From: Hyphomicrobiales bacterium
GTDB taxonomy: Bacteria; Pseudomonadota; Alphaproteobacteria; Rhizobiales; Rhizobiaceae
Assembly: GCA_900472675.1 (NCBI GenBank)
Contig: UCJA01000010.1
Coordinates: forward strand, 372,001-436,000
DNA: 64,000 nucleotides
Reading direction: 5' to 3'
The position numbers and the translations under genes are program-made. Each line of letters begins with the position of its first letter. Position 1 is the first letter of the stretch. Below are positions 42,747 to 51,457 of the stretch, piece by piece. The notes beneath the pieces were generated by a model. It saw only the letters and a program-made list of their open reading frames with translations, made no database searches and was not told where the DNA came from.

Positions 42747-45123
42747 GAAGAACGAGACAAGTGCCATGACCGACCCGCAGACAGAAGAAACCATCAGCGT
42801 CAGCGGGCTGGCAGGGCCGGCCGAGATCGCCGTCGACCGCTGGGGCATCGCCCATATCCGGGCCGACAGCGAGGCGGACCTATTTTTCCTGCAAGGGTTC
42901 AACGCGGCCCGCGACCGGCTCTGGCAGATCGACCTGTGGCGCAAGCGCGGGCTCGGCCTGCTGGCCGAAGACTTCGGCCCCGGCTACCTGGCACAGGACC
43001 ACGCCGCCCGGCATTTTCTCTATCGCGGCGACATGGCGGCCGAATGGGTCTCCTATGCCGAGGATACGCAGGCCATCTGCACGGCGTTCGCCGCCGGTGT
43101 GAATGCCTACATCGCGGTCTGCGCCCGCGAGCCCGAGCGTCTGCCGCCGGAGTTTCTCTTGTTCGGCACGCGGCCGAAATCCTGGCAGCCGGAAGACGTG
43201 GTGCGCATCCGCAGCCACGCGCTGACGCGCAACGGTATCTCGGAAATCCTGCGCGCCAACGTCATGGCGCTTGCCGATGCGGAGACCGATCTGTTGCGGT
43301 TCGAGCTCGATCCGCCGGTCGAGCCGAAGCTCGCGGACGGATTGTCGCTCAGGGATATCCCGCTCGAAGCGACACGCCTGTTCAAGCTCGCAACCGCTCC
43401 CGTTACCTTCGAACCCTCGCGCCTGTCGGCGACACTCGACGAGGCATGGAACTGGACCGAGGTTACCGATCTCGGCGAGGTGGTGCAGCGGGCCGCAGAG
43501 GAGGGCTCCAACAACTGGGCCGTCCACGGTTCGCGCACGGTGAGTGGTCGGCCGATTCTTGCCAGCGATCCGCACCGGGCGCATGCCGTTCCCTCGCTGC
43601 GATATCTGGTGCATCTCGAAGCACCGGGGCTGAACGTCATCGGCACCGGCGAGCCCAGCGCGCCCGGTGTCTCGATCGGACATAACGGCAGCACCGCCTT
43701 CGGCCTCACCATCTTCGGCGCCGACCAGGAGGACATCTACGTCTACGAGACGAAGGAGGGGTCTCCCGATCTCTACCGCCATGCGGATGGCTGGGAGAGT
43801 GTCACACGCGAAGAACAGGCTTTTGCGGTCAAGGGCCACGCGGATCAGCGGCTGACGCTGTCGTTCACCCGCCACGGCCCCGTGCTGCACGAGGATGAGA
43901 CGCGTCGCCATATTATCGCCATGCGCACCGTCTGGCATTCTCCCGGATCGGCTGCCTATCTTGGCAGCCTTTCCTATATGCGCAGCCGCTCGACGCAGGA
44001 ATTCGCCGGCCACATGGGCCGCTGGGGCTCGCCCTCGGTAAACCACGTGAGCGCCGACCTCGACGGCACGATCGGCTGGTTCACGGCAGGCTTCACGCCC
44101 GTCCGCCGAAACTGGCACGGTCTCTTGCCGGTGCCGGGCGATGGAAGCCACGAATGGGACGGTTTTCTGCCGGCAACAGACCTTCCGCGGACCGTCAACC
44201 CGCAGCGTGGTTTCGTCGCCTCGGCCAATGAGATGAACCTGCCGGCCGACCGGGATCCGAACGCCCCGTCGATCGGCCACGAATGGGCCGAGGTCAGCCG
44301 CGCGCAACGCATCGGCCAGGTGCTCGCAAACGATACCGCCCACACGTTCGCGGCCTCCATGGCGCTGCAGACGGATGTCTATTCGCGGCCGGCGGCGATC
44401 ATCACCGGACTGCTGGCAGAAATCGCCGGACGGTTGCCCTTGGACCAGCGCCAGTCTCCATCGCTTTCGCTGTTCGAAGGCTGGGATCATCAGCTTGACG
44501 TGGGGAGCGCCCCGGCAGCGCTGTTCGAGGTCTGGTGGATGAAGCATCTGCGGCCGGCGATGCTGGCGCGCTTTGCACCCGATGACACGGTGCGTCAGCT
44601 TCTGCTGCCCGGCGATTTCGACCGGCTTCTCGCGCTTCTCCAGACACCTGACCCTGCCTGGAGCGCGCAGGAGCGGGATGCGTTGATGATCTCGACCCTG
44701 GAGAAGGGCTGGGCGGACTGCACGTCGAGGCTTGGCCCGGATCCTGCCAAATGGCGCTGGGGCGATCTGCACAAGGCACTGTTTGAACATGCCGCCAGCC
44801 GCGTCAAACCGACAGTGGATGACGACTGGAACGTGGGTCCGTTACCCGTCGGCGGCAGCCGCTCGACGCCGATGCATGCCGCCTACCGGATGAGCGACTT
44901 TGGCGTCAATGCCGGCGCCTCTGTACGGCTGGTCATGGATGTGGGCGACTGGGACAACTCGGTCTGCGTCAACACACCGGGCCAATCCGGCGATCCGCGC
45001 TCCCCGCATTACGGCGATCTGTCACAGATCTGGGCACAGGGCGCGTACGTGCCGCTCCTCTACAGCCGCGACAGGGTGGATGCCGCAATCACCCACCGCA
45101 TCCGCCTCGTCCCATCCTCCTGA
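42739..45123 (+). CDS. Penicillin-acylase-family amidase (Ntn hydrolase)
   Basis: A 794-residue protein if started at ATG 42739, which overlaps the ATPase gene; ATG 42766 would give 785. Ser257 in EEGSNNWAVHG is the expected N-terminal nucleophile exposed by autocleavage, giving alpha (about 256 residues) and beta subunits. IAVDRWGIAHIRA and FNAARDRLWQIDLWRK are alpha-chain signatures; SIGHNGSTAFGLT, FVASANEMN and DVGDWDNSVCV are beta-chain blocks. Most relatives are exported, yet no signal peptide is visible from either start, so this one should act in the cytoplasm on the imported substrate. Family activities include cleavage of penicillins, acyl-homoserine lactones and other N-acyl amides. 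Confidence 0.87.
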   Translation: MPEKNETSAMTDPQTEETISVSGLAGPAEIAVDRWGIAHIRADSEADLFFLQGFNAARDRLWQIDLWRKRGLGLLAEDFGPGYLAQDHAARHFLYRGDMAAEWVSYAEDTQAICTAFAAGVNAYIAVCAREPERLPPEFLLFGTRPKSWQPEDVVRIRSHALTRNGISEILRANVMALADAETDLLRFELDPPVEPKLADGLSLRDIPLEATRLFKLATAPVTFEPSRLSATLDEAWNWTEVTDLGEVVQRAAEEGSNNWAVHGSRTVSGRPILASDPHRAHAVPSLRYLVHLEAPGLNVIGTGEPSAPGVSIGHNGSTAFGLTIFGADQEDIYVYETKEGSPDLYRHADGWESVTREEQAFAVKGHADQRLTLSFTRHGPVLHEDETRRHIIAMRTVWHSPGSAAYLGSLSYMRSRSTQEFAGHMGRWGSPSVNHVSADLDGTIGWFTAGFTPVRRNWHGLLPVPGDGSHEWDGFLPATDLPRTVNPQRGFVASANEMNLPADRDPNAPSIGHEWAEVSRAQRIGQVLANDTAHTFAASMALQTDVYSRPAAIITGLLAEIAGRLPLDQRQSPSLSLFEGWDHQLDVGSAPAALFEVWWMKHLRPAMLARFAPDDTVRQLLLPGDFDRLLALLQTPDPAWSAQERDALMISTLEKGWADCTSRLGPDPAKWRWGDLHKALFEHAASRVKPTVDDDWNVGPLPVGGSRSTPMHAAYRMSDFGVNAGASVRLVMDVGDWDNSVCVNTPGQSGDPRSPHYGDLSQIWAQGAYVPLLYSRDRVDAAITHRIRLVPSS

Positions 45124-45140
45124 ACCAAGGCCGCATTCCC

Positions 45141-46304
45141 ATGACCTCCCCGACGACGCTTACGATCACGCCCGACGATATCGATCTTGGCGCGCTTCTT
45201 TCGGAGCTGCACCGGTGGGTGGAGATGGAAACGCCGAGCCCTGATGCGGTGGCCGTCAACCGGCTTGTGGATCATGTCGAGGGATACGCGAAAGCAGCAG
45301 GCCTCGAGACTGAGCGCCGGGCCGGTACACTGTCGTTCGGAGACATCCTCATCGCGCGGACACCGCGCCTGGAAGGCACCAATGCCCGGCGGATCCTGAT
45401 ACTTGCGCATCTGGACACCGTGCATGCGACCGGCACGTTGGCCGGCCCCTTGCCTCTGCGGCAGGAGGGCGACCGGCTCTACGGTCCCGGCATCTACGAC
45501 ATGAAGGCTGGCGTGCTGATGGCGGTAGAGGCGATGCGGCTTGCGGTCCGCGCCGGCACCCATCTGCCTGTTGACCTCTTGATCGTCCCGGACGAGGAGG
45601 TCGGCTCCAAATCATCCCGGCCGGTCATCGAGGAACTGGCCCGCGACGCTGCCTATGCGCTGGTCGTCGAGCCGGCGCGCGACGGCGGCAAGATTGTCAC
45701 CGCCCGCAAGGGCGTCGGCATGTTCGACATTACGGTTCGCGGAAGAGCTGCCCACGCCGGGGTGCGGCCGCTGGATGGCCGGTCCGCGATCCGTGCCGCA
45801 GCGCAGCTGGTGCTCGATCTTGAAGCACTCAACGATCCCGCCCGCGGCATCACCGTCACCACGGGGATGATCCAGGGCGGCACGGGCCGCAACACCGTGC
45901 CGGCGGAATGCCGCCTGCAGCTCGACCTTCGATTGCCCGATGCGGCGACTGCCGCCGAAATCATCGGCAAGATCGAGTCGTTGCGTCCGACGGATCCCGA
46001 CATCAGCTTCGAGATCAGCGGTGGTCTCAACCGGCCGCCATTTGCCCAGAGTGCAGAGGGACGCAAGCTGTTCGACCAAACGGCAGCGATTGCAGCCGAA
46101 CTCGGCATTGCGCTTGAGGGCATGGCCACCGGTGGCGGCTCGGACGGGAACTTCACGGCGGCGCTCGGCGTTGCGACGCTGGACGGTCTCGGGGCCGATG
46201 GTGCCGGTGCCCATACCTACGAGGAACACATTCTGGTCGGCAGCCTCTTGCCACGTACTGCGCTTCTCGCCAATCTGCTGGTTTCGCTCGACGGAACCTC
46301 ATGA
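45141..46304 (+). CDS. M20 family metallopeptidase (carboxypeptidase G2-like)
   Basis: A 387-residue two-zinc hydrolase. ILAHLDTVH and GPGIYDMKAG provide the His and bridging Asp, PDEEVGS the catalytic Glu pair, VVEPARDG the next Glu, and GAHTYEEHI the final His. The dimerisation lid runs from about residue 185 to 295 (GRAAHAGVRPLDGRSA). The closest pattern is CPG2/ArgE/DapE, which remove C-terminal glutamate or acyl groups from amides. It follows the acylase gene by 17 bp, so the pair would break an acylated amino-acid conjugate in two steps. Confidence 0.87.
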   Translation: MTSPTTLTITPDDIDLGALLSELHRWVEMETPSPDAVAVNRLVDHVEGYAKAAGLETERRAGTLSFGDILIARTPRLEGTNARRILILAHLDTVHATGTLAGPLPLRQEGDRLYGPGIYDMKAGVLMAVEAMRLAVRAGTHLPVDLLIVPDEEVGSKSSRPVIEELARDAAYALVVEPARDGGKIVTARKGVGMFDITVRGRAAHAGVRPLDGRSAIRAAAQLVLDLEALNDPARGITVTTGMIQGGTGRNTVPAECRLQLDLRLPDAATAAEIIGKIESLRPTDPDISFEISGGLNRPPFAQSAEGRKLFDQTAAIAAELGIALEGMATGGGSDGNFTAALGVATLDGLGADGAGAHTYEEHILVGSLLPRTALLANLLVSLDGTS

Positions 46305-46348
46305 CGCGACGGACGGGGTCGTCTTCGCGGTCAAAATTGCTAGCGGGC

Positions 46349-46390
46349 GGAACTTAAGCGGCACGACTCTAGTTCCTTCCTTAGCCGCTT
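46349..46390 (+). other. Potential H-type pseudoknot in the leader of the FAD enzyme gene
   Basis: GGAACT (46349-46354) can pair with AGTTCC (46371-46376). AAGCGGC (46356-46362), inside that loop, can pair with GCCGCTT (46384-46390). The two perfect stems of 6 and 7 bp interlock as an H-type pseudoknot with loops of 1, 8 and 7 nt. The palindrome ACCTTAAGGT (46400-46409) follows and the ATG is at 46421. The position in a 5' leader suggests a regulatory RNA, but chance pairing is possible and no known riboswitch class is recognised. Confidence 0.3.
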
Positions 46391-46420
46391 GGCATCTCCA
46401 CCTTAAGGTCCGTTCGACAT

Positions 46421-48094
46421 ATGACATCAAAGATTGCGATCGTTGGCTCCGGCCCAACGGGGATCTACACCTTGATGGGTCTCGTCAGTAGCGATCAGCC
46501 GCTGTCCATCACAATCTTCGAAAGTGAGGCAGAGCCTGGCAAGGGGACGCCCTACCATCCCGATCTGAACGACCGTGCCATGCTGTCCAATATCGCCAGC
46601 ATCGAGCTGCCGCGGATCTGCGAGACGCTGACCGAGTGGATGTCCCGCCAGACGGATGAGGAACTGCAACTGCTGGGCGTCACCCGGGCGATGATCGGCG
46701 ACCGTGAATTCTATCCACGCATAGTGCTCGGCGAGTTCTTCCAGGACCAGATGAACATGCTGGTTACCGGCGGCCGCGCAAAAGGACATGAGATCGACGT
46801 CAAGGCATCGCATCGTGTCACCGACATGGAACTGCGCGCCGATGATATCGGGCTGACGCTCATGTCGCCGGACGACGGCGTGCAGCATTATGCCTTCGAC
46901 CATGTGGTCATGGCGACTGGACATGCCTGGCCCGAAAAAACAGAGACAAAGCCCGGGTATTTCGTATCTCCCTGGCCGGCCCCGACGCTAAAGACCATCG
47001 AGCCCTGCAAGGTCGGCATCCTCGGCACGTCCCTGAGCGGCATCGACGCGCTCATCACGGTTGCGACCGCGCACGGGACCTTTCTTCTCGATGAGCAGGA
47101 CGGCCTGGAATATCATCCAAAGCCGGGCACCGAGGCGCTTCACGTCACCATGATGTCGCGCAAGGGGATCCTTCCCGAGGCGGACTTCTATTGCGAGATC
47201 CCCTACCGACCTCTCCAGATCTGCACCGAGGCAGCCGTGGAAGATGCGATCGAAAACCGGCAGTTCGATCTTCTCGACGCGCTGTTCAGTCTCTTCCAAG
47301 CGGAGCTCGCCGCTTGCGATCCGGAGTACGCAGCCTCCATCGGCCTTTCCCTGCTGACGGTCGAAACCATTGCCCCGGCGTATTTCAGGAGCCGTGAGAC
47401 CAGCGATCCGTTCTCCTGGGCAGCGCTCAATCTCGCTGAAGCAGCGGCCAACAAGGAGCGCCGCTACACGATCGAATGGCGCTACGCGATCCTGCGGATG
47501 CACGAGGTCATTGCAGCCGCAATCCCGCACCTGCACGAGAAGGACCTCAAGCGGTTCCACAAATATTTCAAGACGGTGTTCGTCGACGACTATGCGACCG
47601 TGCCGCATGAATCGATCCGTCGCCTGTTGGCGCTGCATCGCGCCGGCAAGCTTGACGTCGTTGCACTCGGCAACGAGAACGAGATCGACAACAAGACGGT
47701 CGCGCGTGGCGCTGTCGTCCACTTCGAGGGCAAGAGCCTGGAGTTCGGCGCCTTCATCGACGCGACCGGTCAGCATGCGCTGTCTGCCCGCGACATCCCT
47801 TTCCCGACGCTCGCCAGCCAGGGCGTGCTGCGCAAAGCCGCGACACCGGCCGAGCCATCCCTGATTGGCGAGGAGCCGGCAGTCGTGCGGACCGGAGGCG
47901 TCGATCTCGACGACGCGTTCCGGCCAATCTTCCAGGACAATCTGTCGAACCGCCTGTATTGCGGCGCCATCTCGTTTCTCCTCCACAAACTCCCGTTCGT
48001 GCAGGGGATCACCAGCGCCCGCGATATCGGTAAGGTCATTTCAGATGCGATCCTGTCAGAGGAAAACCCGACGCCCGTGCTTCTGGTCGCCTGA
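46421..48094 (+). CDS. FAD/NAD(P)-binding oxidoreductase-like protein
   Basis: A 557-residue protein that begins with a Rossmann dinucleotide site IAIVGSGPTGIYTLMGL (GxGxxG near residues 9-14), followed by the acidic strand end TIFESEAEPGKG. HVVMATGHAWP is the second flavin-contact motif and VGILGTSLSGIDAL a second GxGxxG-like site for NAD(P). GAFIDATGQHAL near residue 450 closes the FAD domain. This is the FAD-NAD(P)-binding group of uncharacterised proteins (NAD_binding_9 type). It stands alone, with a 116-bp leader and convergent to the MOSC gene. I cannot name its substrate. Confidence 0.8.
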   Translation: MTSKIAIVGSGPTGIYTLMGLVSSDQPLSITIFESEAEPGKGTPYHPDLNDRAMLSNIASIELPRICETLTEWMSRQTDEELQLLGVTRAMIGDREFYPRIVLGEFFQDQMNMLVTGGRAKGHEIDVKASHRVTDMELRADDIGLTLMSPDDGVQHYAFDHVVMATGHAWPEKTETKPGYFVSPWPAPTLKTIEPCKVGILGTSLSGIDALITVATAHGTFLLDEQDGLEYHPKPGTEALHVTMMSRKGILPEADFYCEIPYRPLQICTEAAVEDAIENRQFDLLDALFSLFQAELAACDPEYAASIGLSLLTVETIAPAYFRSRETSDPFSWAALNLAEAAANKERRYTIEWRYAILRMHEVIAAAIPHLHEKDLKRFHKYFKTVFVDDYATVPHESIRRLLALHRAGKLDVVALGNENEIDNKTVARGAVVHFEGKSLEFGAFIDATGQHALSARDIPFPTLASQGVLRKAATPAEPSLIGEEPAVVRTGGVDLDDAFRPIFQDNLSNRLYCGAISFLLHKLPFVQGITSARDIGKVISDAILSEENPTPVLLVA

Positions 48095-48099
48095 CCGAA

Positions 48100-48121
48100 G
48101 GAGGCCGGTCAGCCGGCCTCC
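48100..48121. terminator. Hairpin between convergent genes, overlapping a stop codon
   Basis: The arms 48100-48108 and 48113-48121 form a perfect 9-bp stem (GGAGGCCGG) with loop TCAG. The stop codon of the reverse MOSC gene (48109-48111) lies in the loop, and the forward oxidoreductase stops 6 nt before. It probably terminates the forward transcript. Confidence 0.55.
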
Positions 48122-48852
48122 ACCACGGCCGGGTCTCCGATCGATATCGCACCGTCTACCGTGACAGTGCAGTAGATGCCGAGATTTCTTCGGTTGTGCC
48201 GTAAGATCGTCCGCAGAATTTCCGGCTGTTCTTCGAGCCCCGGCTGCGCGATCAGCGTCATGCCGCAGCGCTTGGCTTCCTCTGACACCTGCAGCACAGC
48301 CGATCCCATGCGGATCGGTTTGCCCATCCATGACGGTTCTTCGAACTGCGCGCCAGGCGTAGTCTGCAGCAAGACTGTCGGCCGGAAGCGGCGGCTGGAG
48401 ACATCACCCGTGCCGAGTAGCGATGAGAGGTGAACGAGAGTCCCGGTCGTGACCAGATGCACCGGGCTTGGCTCATAGCGGTTGACGGCCGGTGCGAGAT
48501 CCGGACTGTCGTCGGTTGCCTCGCCATAGGGACGCGCCACCACGTCAAACCCGAAATGCTCGGAAAGCCGGGTCCGCATTGCTGCGGCATCGACGGTTAG
48601 CCAGCTGCCGTCGGGAAAGCCGATCTCCGGGAGATCGCGCTGCAGTCTAGCCTGAAGAAACAGGGCAGGGCGCCAACGCGGCTCCTTTTCAGGTGCAGCA
48701 GGCTGGAGCGAATGGGCTTCGGTCAGGCACCATCCGCGGTCGCCGGCAATTCCGGTTTCACTCAGCTCGATCGATGTCAGCAGTTCGCCCCCAAGCGAGC
48801 TGATCGGATAGCGCCATATCTCGGCGATCGTTCCTGCAGTTTGCGCTGGCAT
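48109..48852 (-). CDS. MOSC-domain protein
   Basis: A 247-residue protein with an N-terminal MOSC_N beta-barrel (AEIWRYPISSLGGELL, GIAGDRGWCL) and a MOSC domain (RFRPTVLLQTT, then PIRMGSAVLQVSEEAKRCG). The conserved cysteine lies in AKRCGMT. MOSC domains occur in molybdenum-cofactor sulfurases and in reductases that use the cofactor, such as YcbX/YiiM and mARC. It lacks the ferredoxin domain of YcbX and the partner domains of sulfurases, so it would need a separate electron or sulfur partner. Confidence 0.82.
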   Translation of the reverse strand: MPAQTAGTIAEIWRYPISSLGGELLTSIELSETGIAGDRGWCLTEAHSLQPAAPEKEPRWRPALFLQARLQRDLPEIGFPDGSWLTVDAAAMRTRLSEHFGFDVVARPYGEATDDSPDLAPAVNRYEPSPVHLVTTGTLVHLSSLLGTGDVSSRRFRPTVLLQTTPGAQFEEPSWMGKPIRMGSAVLQVSEEAKRCGMTLIAQPGLEEQPEILRTILRHNRRNLGIYCTVTVDGAISIGDPAVVEAG

Positions 48853-48946
48853 TGGTCCCCAATCTCATGGTGTCGACGCTTGGGAACTCTGCCGCCGCCC
48901 ACTGGTTCCCACGTCTGCAGGATGCCGATTGTCCGCCGCGTCCACA

Positions 48947-51289
48947 TCACAGCATGCGGATGCTGGCCGGGCGGGCTTTGCGTTCCGGGTGAGCAAGGTG
49001 CATCTGCGCCTCGAAGGCCTCGCGCGGTACCGGACGCGACAGGAGGAAACCCTGTAGATCGGTGCAGCCGGCGGCCACGAGGAAATCTCTCTGCCCTTCC
49101 GTCTCGACGCCTTCTGCGGTCGTTGCCTTGCCGAGTGTGCGGCTGAGGCCGAGGATGGCGGACACGATGGCCGCCCCTTCCGCCTGCATGCCCAACAGCC
49201 GCACGAACGAGCGGTCGATCTTGATGCGATCGATGTTCAGCTGCACGAGGTGGCTGAGCGAGGAGAAACCCGTGCCGAAGTCGTCAAGTGCGATTCTGAT
49301 GCCCAGCGCCCTCAGCCGGCCGAGCGTGGCCTGTGACCTGTCGTCGATGTTGAACAGGGCAGCCTCTGTCAGTTCCAGCTCTAGCCGTGACGGCGCAAGC
49401 CCGCTCTCCTTGAGAAGCGCAACGACCTTGCATTCGAACTCCGCATGGCGGATCTGGGACGGCGACACATTGACGGCGATCACGAGATCCGCGGGCCAGC
49501 TGGCGGCAGCTTGTGCGGCATTGCGCATCACCCATTCGCCAAGCTGCTGGATCAGCCCGACTTCCTCGGCAATCGGAATGAAGCGGTCCGGCGACAGCAG
49601 GCCAAGCGTCGGATGACGCCATCGGACAAGGGCCTCGGCGCCGGAGAGTCTTGCCTGCCGGTCGCCGCGGTGGATGCCCTGATAGAAGATCTCCAGTGCC
49701 CCGACCTCGGCCGCGTGTGACCGTTCGCCTGCGTCGCCTTTGGGCGTGGTGTCCTGCAGAAGGATGCGCAGGTCGCGTTTCAGGTTCTCCCGGAGCTCGA
49801 TGCGGTGATCAAGGGCGGGATGGTATTCCACCACCTGTCCGCGGCCGTGGGTCTTTGCCTCGTAAAGGGCAAGGTCAGCGCGGCGGAAGAGTTCGCCGGT
49901 GGTTTCGGACGCATCGCGGATAACGGTGACGCCGATCGAACATCCGATGCGCACGGATAGATCGCCGCCCTGGAGAAGGAAGGGCTTGCTCATCTCTTCG
50001 ATGATGGTGCTGCAGATCCGTGTGTGCCGCGTGGCGGCATCGGAGAGTTCCGGAAGAAGAAGCGCAAACTCATCGCCGCCGGTCCTGGCGAGGGTATCGG
50101 TGGGCAGCAGGAGCGCACCCATCCGGGCCGCTGCGGCACGCAAGAGTTCGTCGCCGGCGCCGTGCCCGTAGGTGTCGTTGACCTCCTTGAACTTGTCGAG
50201 GTCGATCATGGCAACAACCGCCTGGCTGCGACGGGAGGCGACCGTCGTCAGGCACTGCTCCAGGCGCGATGTGAACAAGGCCCTGTTTGCCAGCCCCGTC
50301 AGCACGTCGTGAACCGACAGGTGGCGGGCATGATGCTCGCTCGCGCTCAACTCCCGCAAGCTGACGCGCAACCGCCTGATCAGCGCGAAGAACAGAATGG
50401 CGATGATGATGCCGGCGCCCGCCAGCACGGGCACGAGGCGCCCGATGACACGCGAACCGGGCAGTTCCGGCTTCCAGATGATGAAGCCGATGGGTTCGCC
50501 GGTCGTCGTGGCCTCGATCTGGTAGGCCACTTCATGATGCTCCTGGTCTGCGGTTCGGGCATAGCGGGCGCCGGCAAGCCCCTGTTCCCGGCTGATCGCA
50601 TCGAGCGCGGCGCCATCCAGGAACCGGAAGGCCACCAGATAGAGATGCACCGCGTCGTCTTTCGCGTGATCCAGTGCGACGGCTGCAGCCAGCGGCGAGA
50701 TCCTCACGATGCCGGCAACCGAGGGACGACCTTCCAGCCGCATCAGCTCCACGCGGATGGGTTCGTTTCCGGAGCCAGGCTGACCTGCGGGAAGCGGCTT
50801 GCTGCCGCCAAGGTCTCGAAGCAGAGGCATGAGCAGCGGTCGCACCCACTTGAAACGGCGGGTGGTTTCCGTATCGGCAGAGAGCGCCAGCGTGCCTTCC
50901 TGCGTAATCAGAAAGGCTGCATTATAGCCGAAGACCGTGCTGGCGATTTTCTCAAACGCCGCTGCGGGAGCGATCTCCCGCAGGACCGTGCGTCTGGAGG
51001 GATCCTCGGGCGCGATGCTCGGATCCGTCATCAGCAGCGAGGCGAAGCCCGCTCCCATCAGCCGGATTTCCTGTGACACGCGCTGAACCTGATCCTGGAG
51101 GCGTCCGGTGACCAGGCTGCGCTGCCGGTCGAGTGCCGCGCCATCGCTTGCCGCGGCCGCCCAGATTGCGGCGAAAAAGACCAGACCCAGGATGGCCAGC
51201 CCGCTGACGGACAGCAGGGCCAGGATCAGGCTGGAGGATGTCCAGCTCTTTCCGGTAATGGCGACCCTCCAAGGTAAAGCAGCAAGCAC
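48947..51289 (-). CDS. Membrane-bound GGDEF-EAL cyclic-di-GMP protein
   Basis: About 780 residues from GTG 51289, which has GGGAG 8 nt upstream. Helix 1 (LILALLSVSGLAILGLVFFA) and a second helix (VLAGAGIIIAILFFAL) bracket a periplasmic sensor of about 250 residues that I do not recognise. GGDEF (RTGGDEFALLLPE, near residue 403) is intact. The RxxD inhibitory site upstream is replaced by LPTD, so product inhibition is probably lost. The EAL domain (from about 530) keeps EALVRW, NVSPSQ, ELTEAAL, DDFGTGFSS, KIDRSF and AEGVETEGQ, so phosphodiesterase activity is also possible. Its entrance (LLQDTTPKGDAGERS) is longer than usual. It is near exopolysaccharide genes, a common output of c-di-GMP. Confidence 0.88.
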   Translation of the reverse strand: MLAALPWRVAITGKSWTSSSLILALLSVSGLAILGLVFFAAIWAAAASDGAALDRQRSLVTGRLQDQVQRVSQEIRLMGAGFASLLMTDPSIAPEDPSRRTVLREIAPAAAFEKIASTVFGYNAAFLITQEGTLALSADTETTRRFKWVRPLLMPLLRDLGGSKPLPAGQPGSGNEPIRVELMRLEGRPSVAGIVRISPLAAAVALDHAKDDAVHLYLVAFRFLDGAALDAISREQGLAGARYARTADQEHHEVAYQIEATTTGEPIGFIIWKPELPGSRVIGRLVPVLAGAGIIIAILFFALIRRLRVSLRELSASEHHARHLSVHDVLTGLANRALFTSRLEQCLTTVASRRSQAVVAMIDLDKFKEVNDTYGHGAGDELLRAAAARMGALLLPTDTLARTGGDEFALLLPELSDAATRHTRICSTIIEEMSKPFLLQGGDLSVRIGCSIGVTVIRDASETTGELFRRADLALYEAKTHGRGQVVEYHPALDHRIELRENLKRDLRILLQDTTPKGDAGERSHAAEVGALEIFYQGIHRGDRQARLSGAEALVRWRHPTLGLLSPDRFIPIAEEVGLIQQLGEWVMRNAAQAAASWPADLVIAVNVSPSQIRHAEFECKVVALLKESGLAPSRLELELTEAALFNIDDRSQATLGRLRALGIRIALDDFGTGFSSLSHLVQLNIDRIKIDRSFVRLLGMQAEGAAIVSAILGLSRTLGKATTAEGVETEGQRDFLVAAGCTDLQGFLLSRPVPREAFEAQMHLAHPERKARPASIRML

Positions 51290-51457
51290 GACGAATTCTC
51301 CCAACCGTGCCGACAATAGCCCAGATTGTTTACAGAATTCTTTTCAAGCAAAGTCAAAATCAATTGGAACAAATGCGGTAAACTTAAGGGTTGTATGGTT
51401 GTCTGGAGGGAGAAATCGTCGTGGGCCGCTTGGCGGGTATTGGGGGATGGGTTCGAC

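Noticed and set aside
41520-42944. Reverse open frame of 474 codons opposite the OppF-like ATPase gene
   Set aside because: Antisense to a clear ABC ATPase and the acylase start, with no recognisable motifs.
42880-44790. Reverse open frame of 636 codons opposite the penicillin-acylase gene
   Set aside because: The forward frame has the full Ntn-hydrolase signature. The reverse translation resembles no protein family and spans the gene exactly as expected of a GC-rich shadow frame.
49680-49800. Possible frameshift at the GGDEF/EAL junction
   Set aside because: The reading frame is continuous, all downstream EAL residues are in frame, and the extra stretch is better explained as a long linker.
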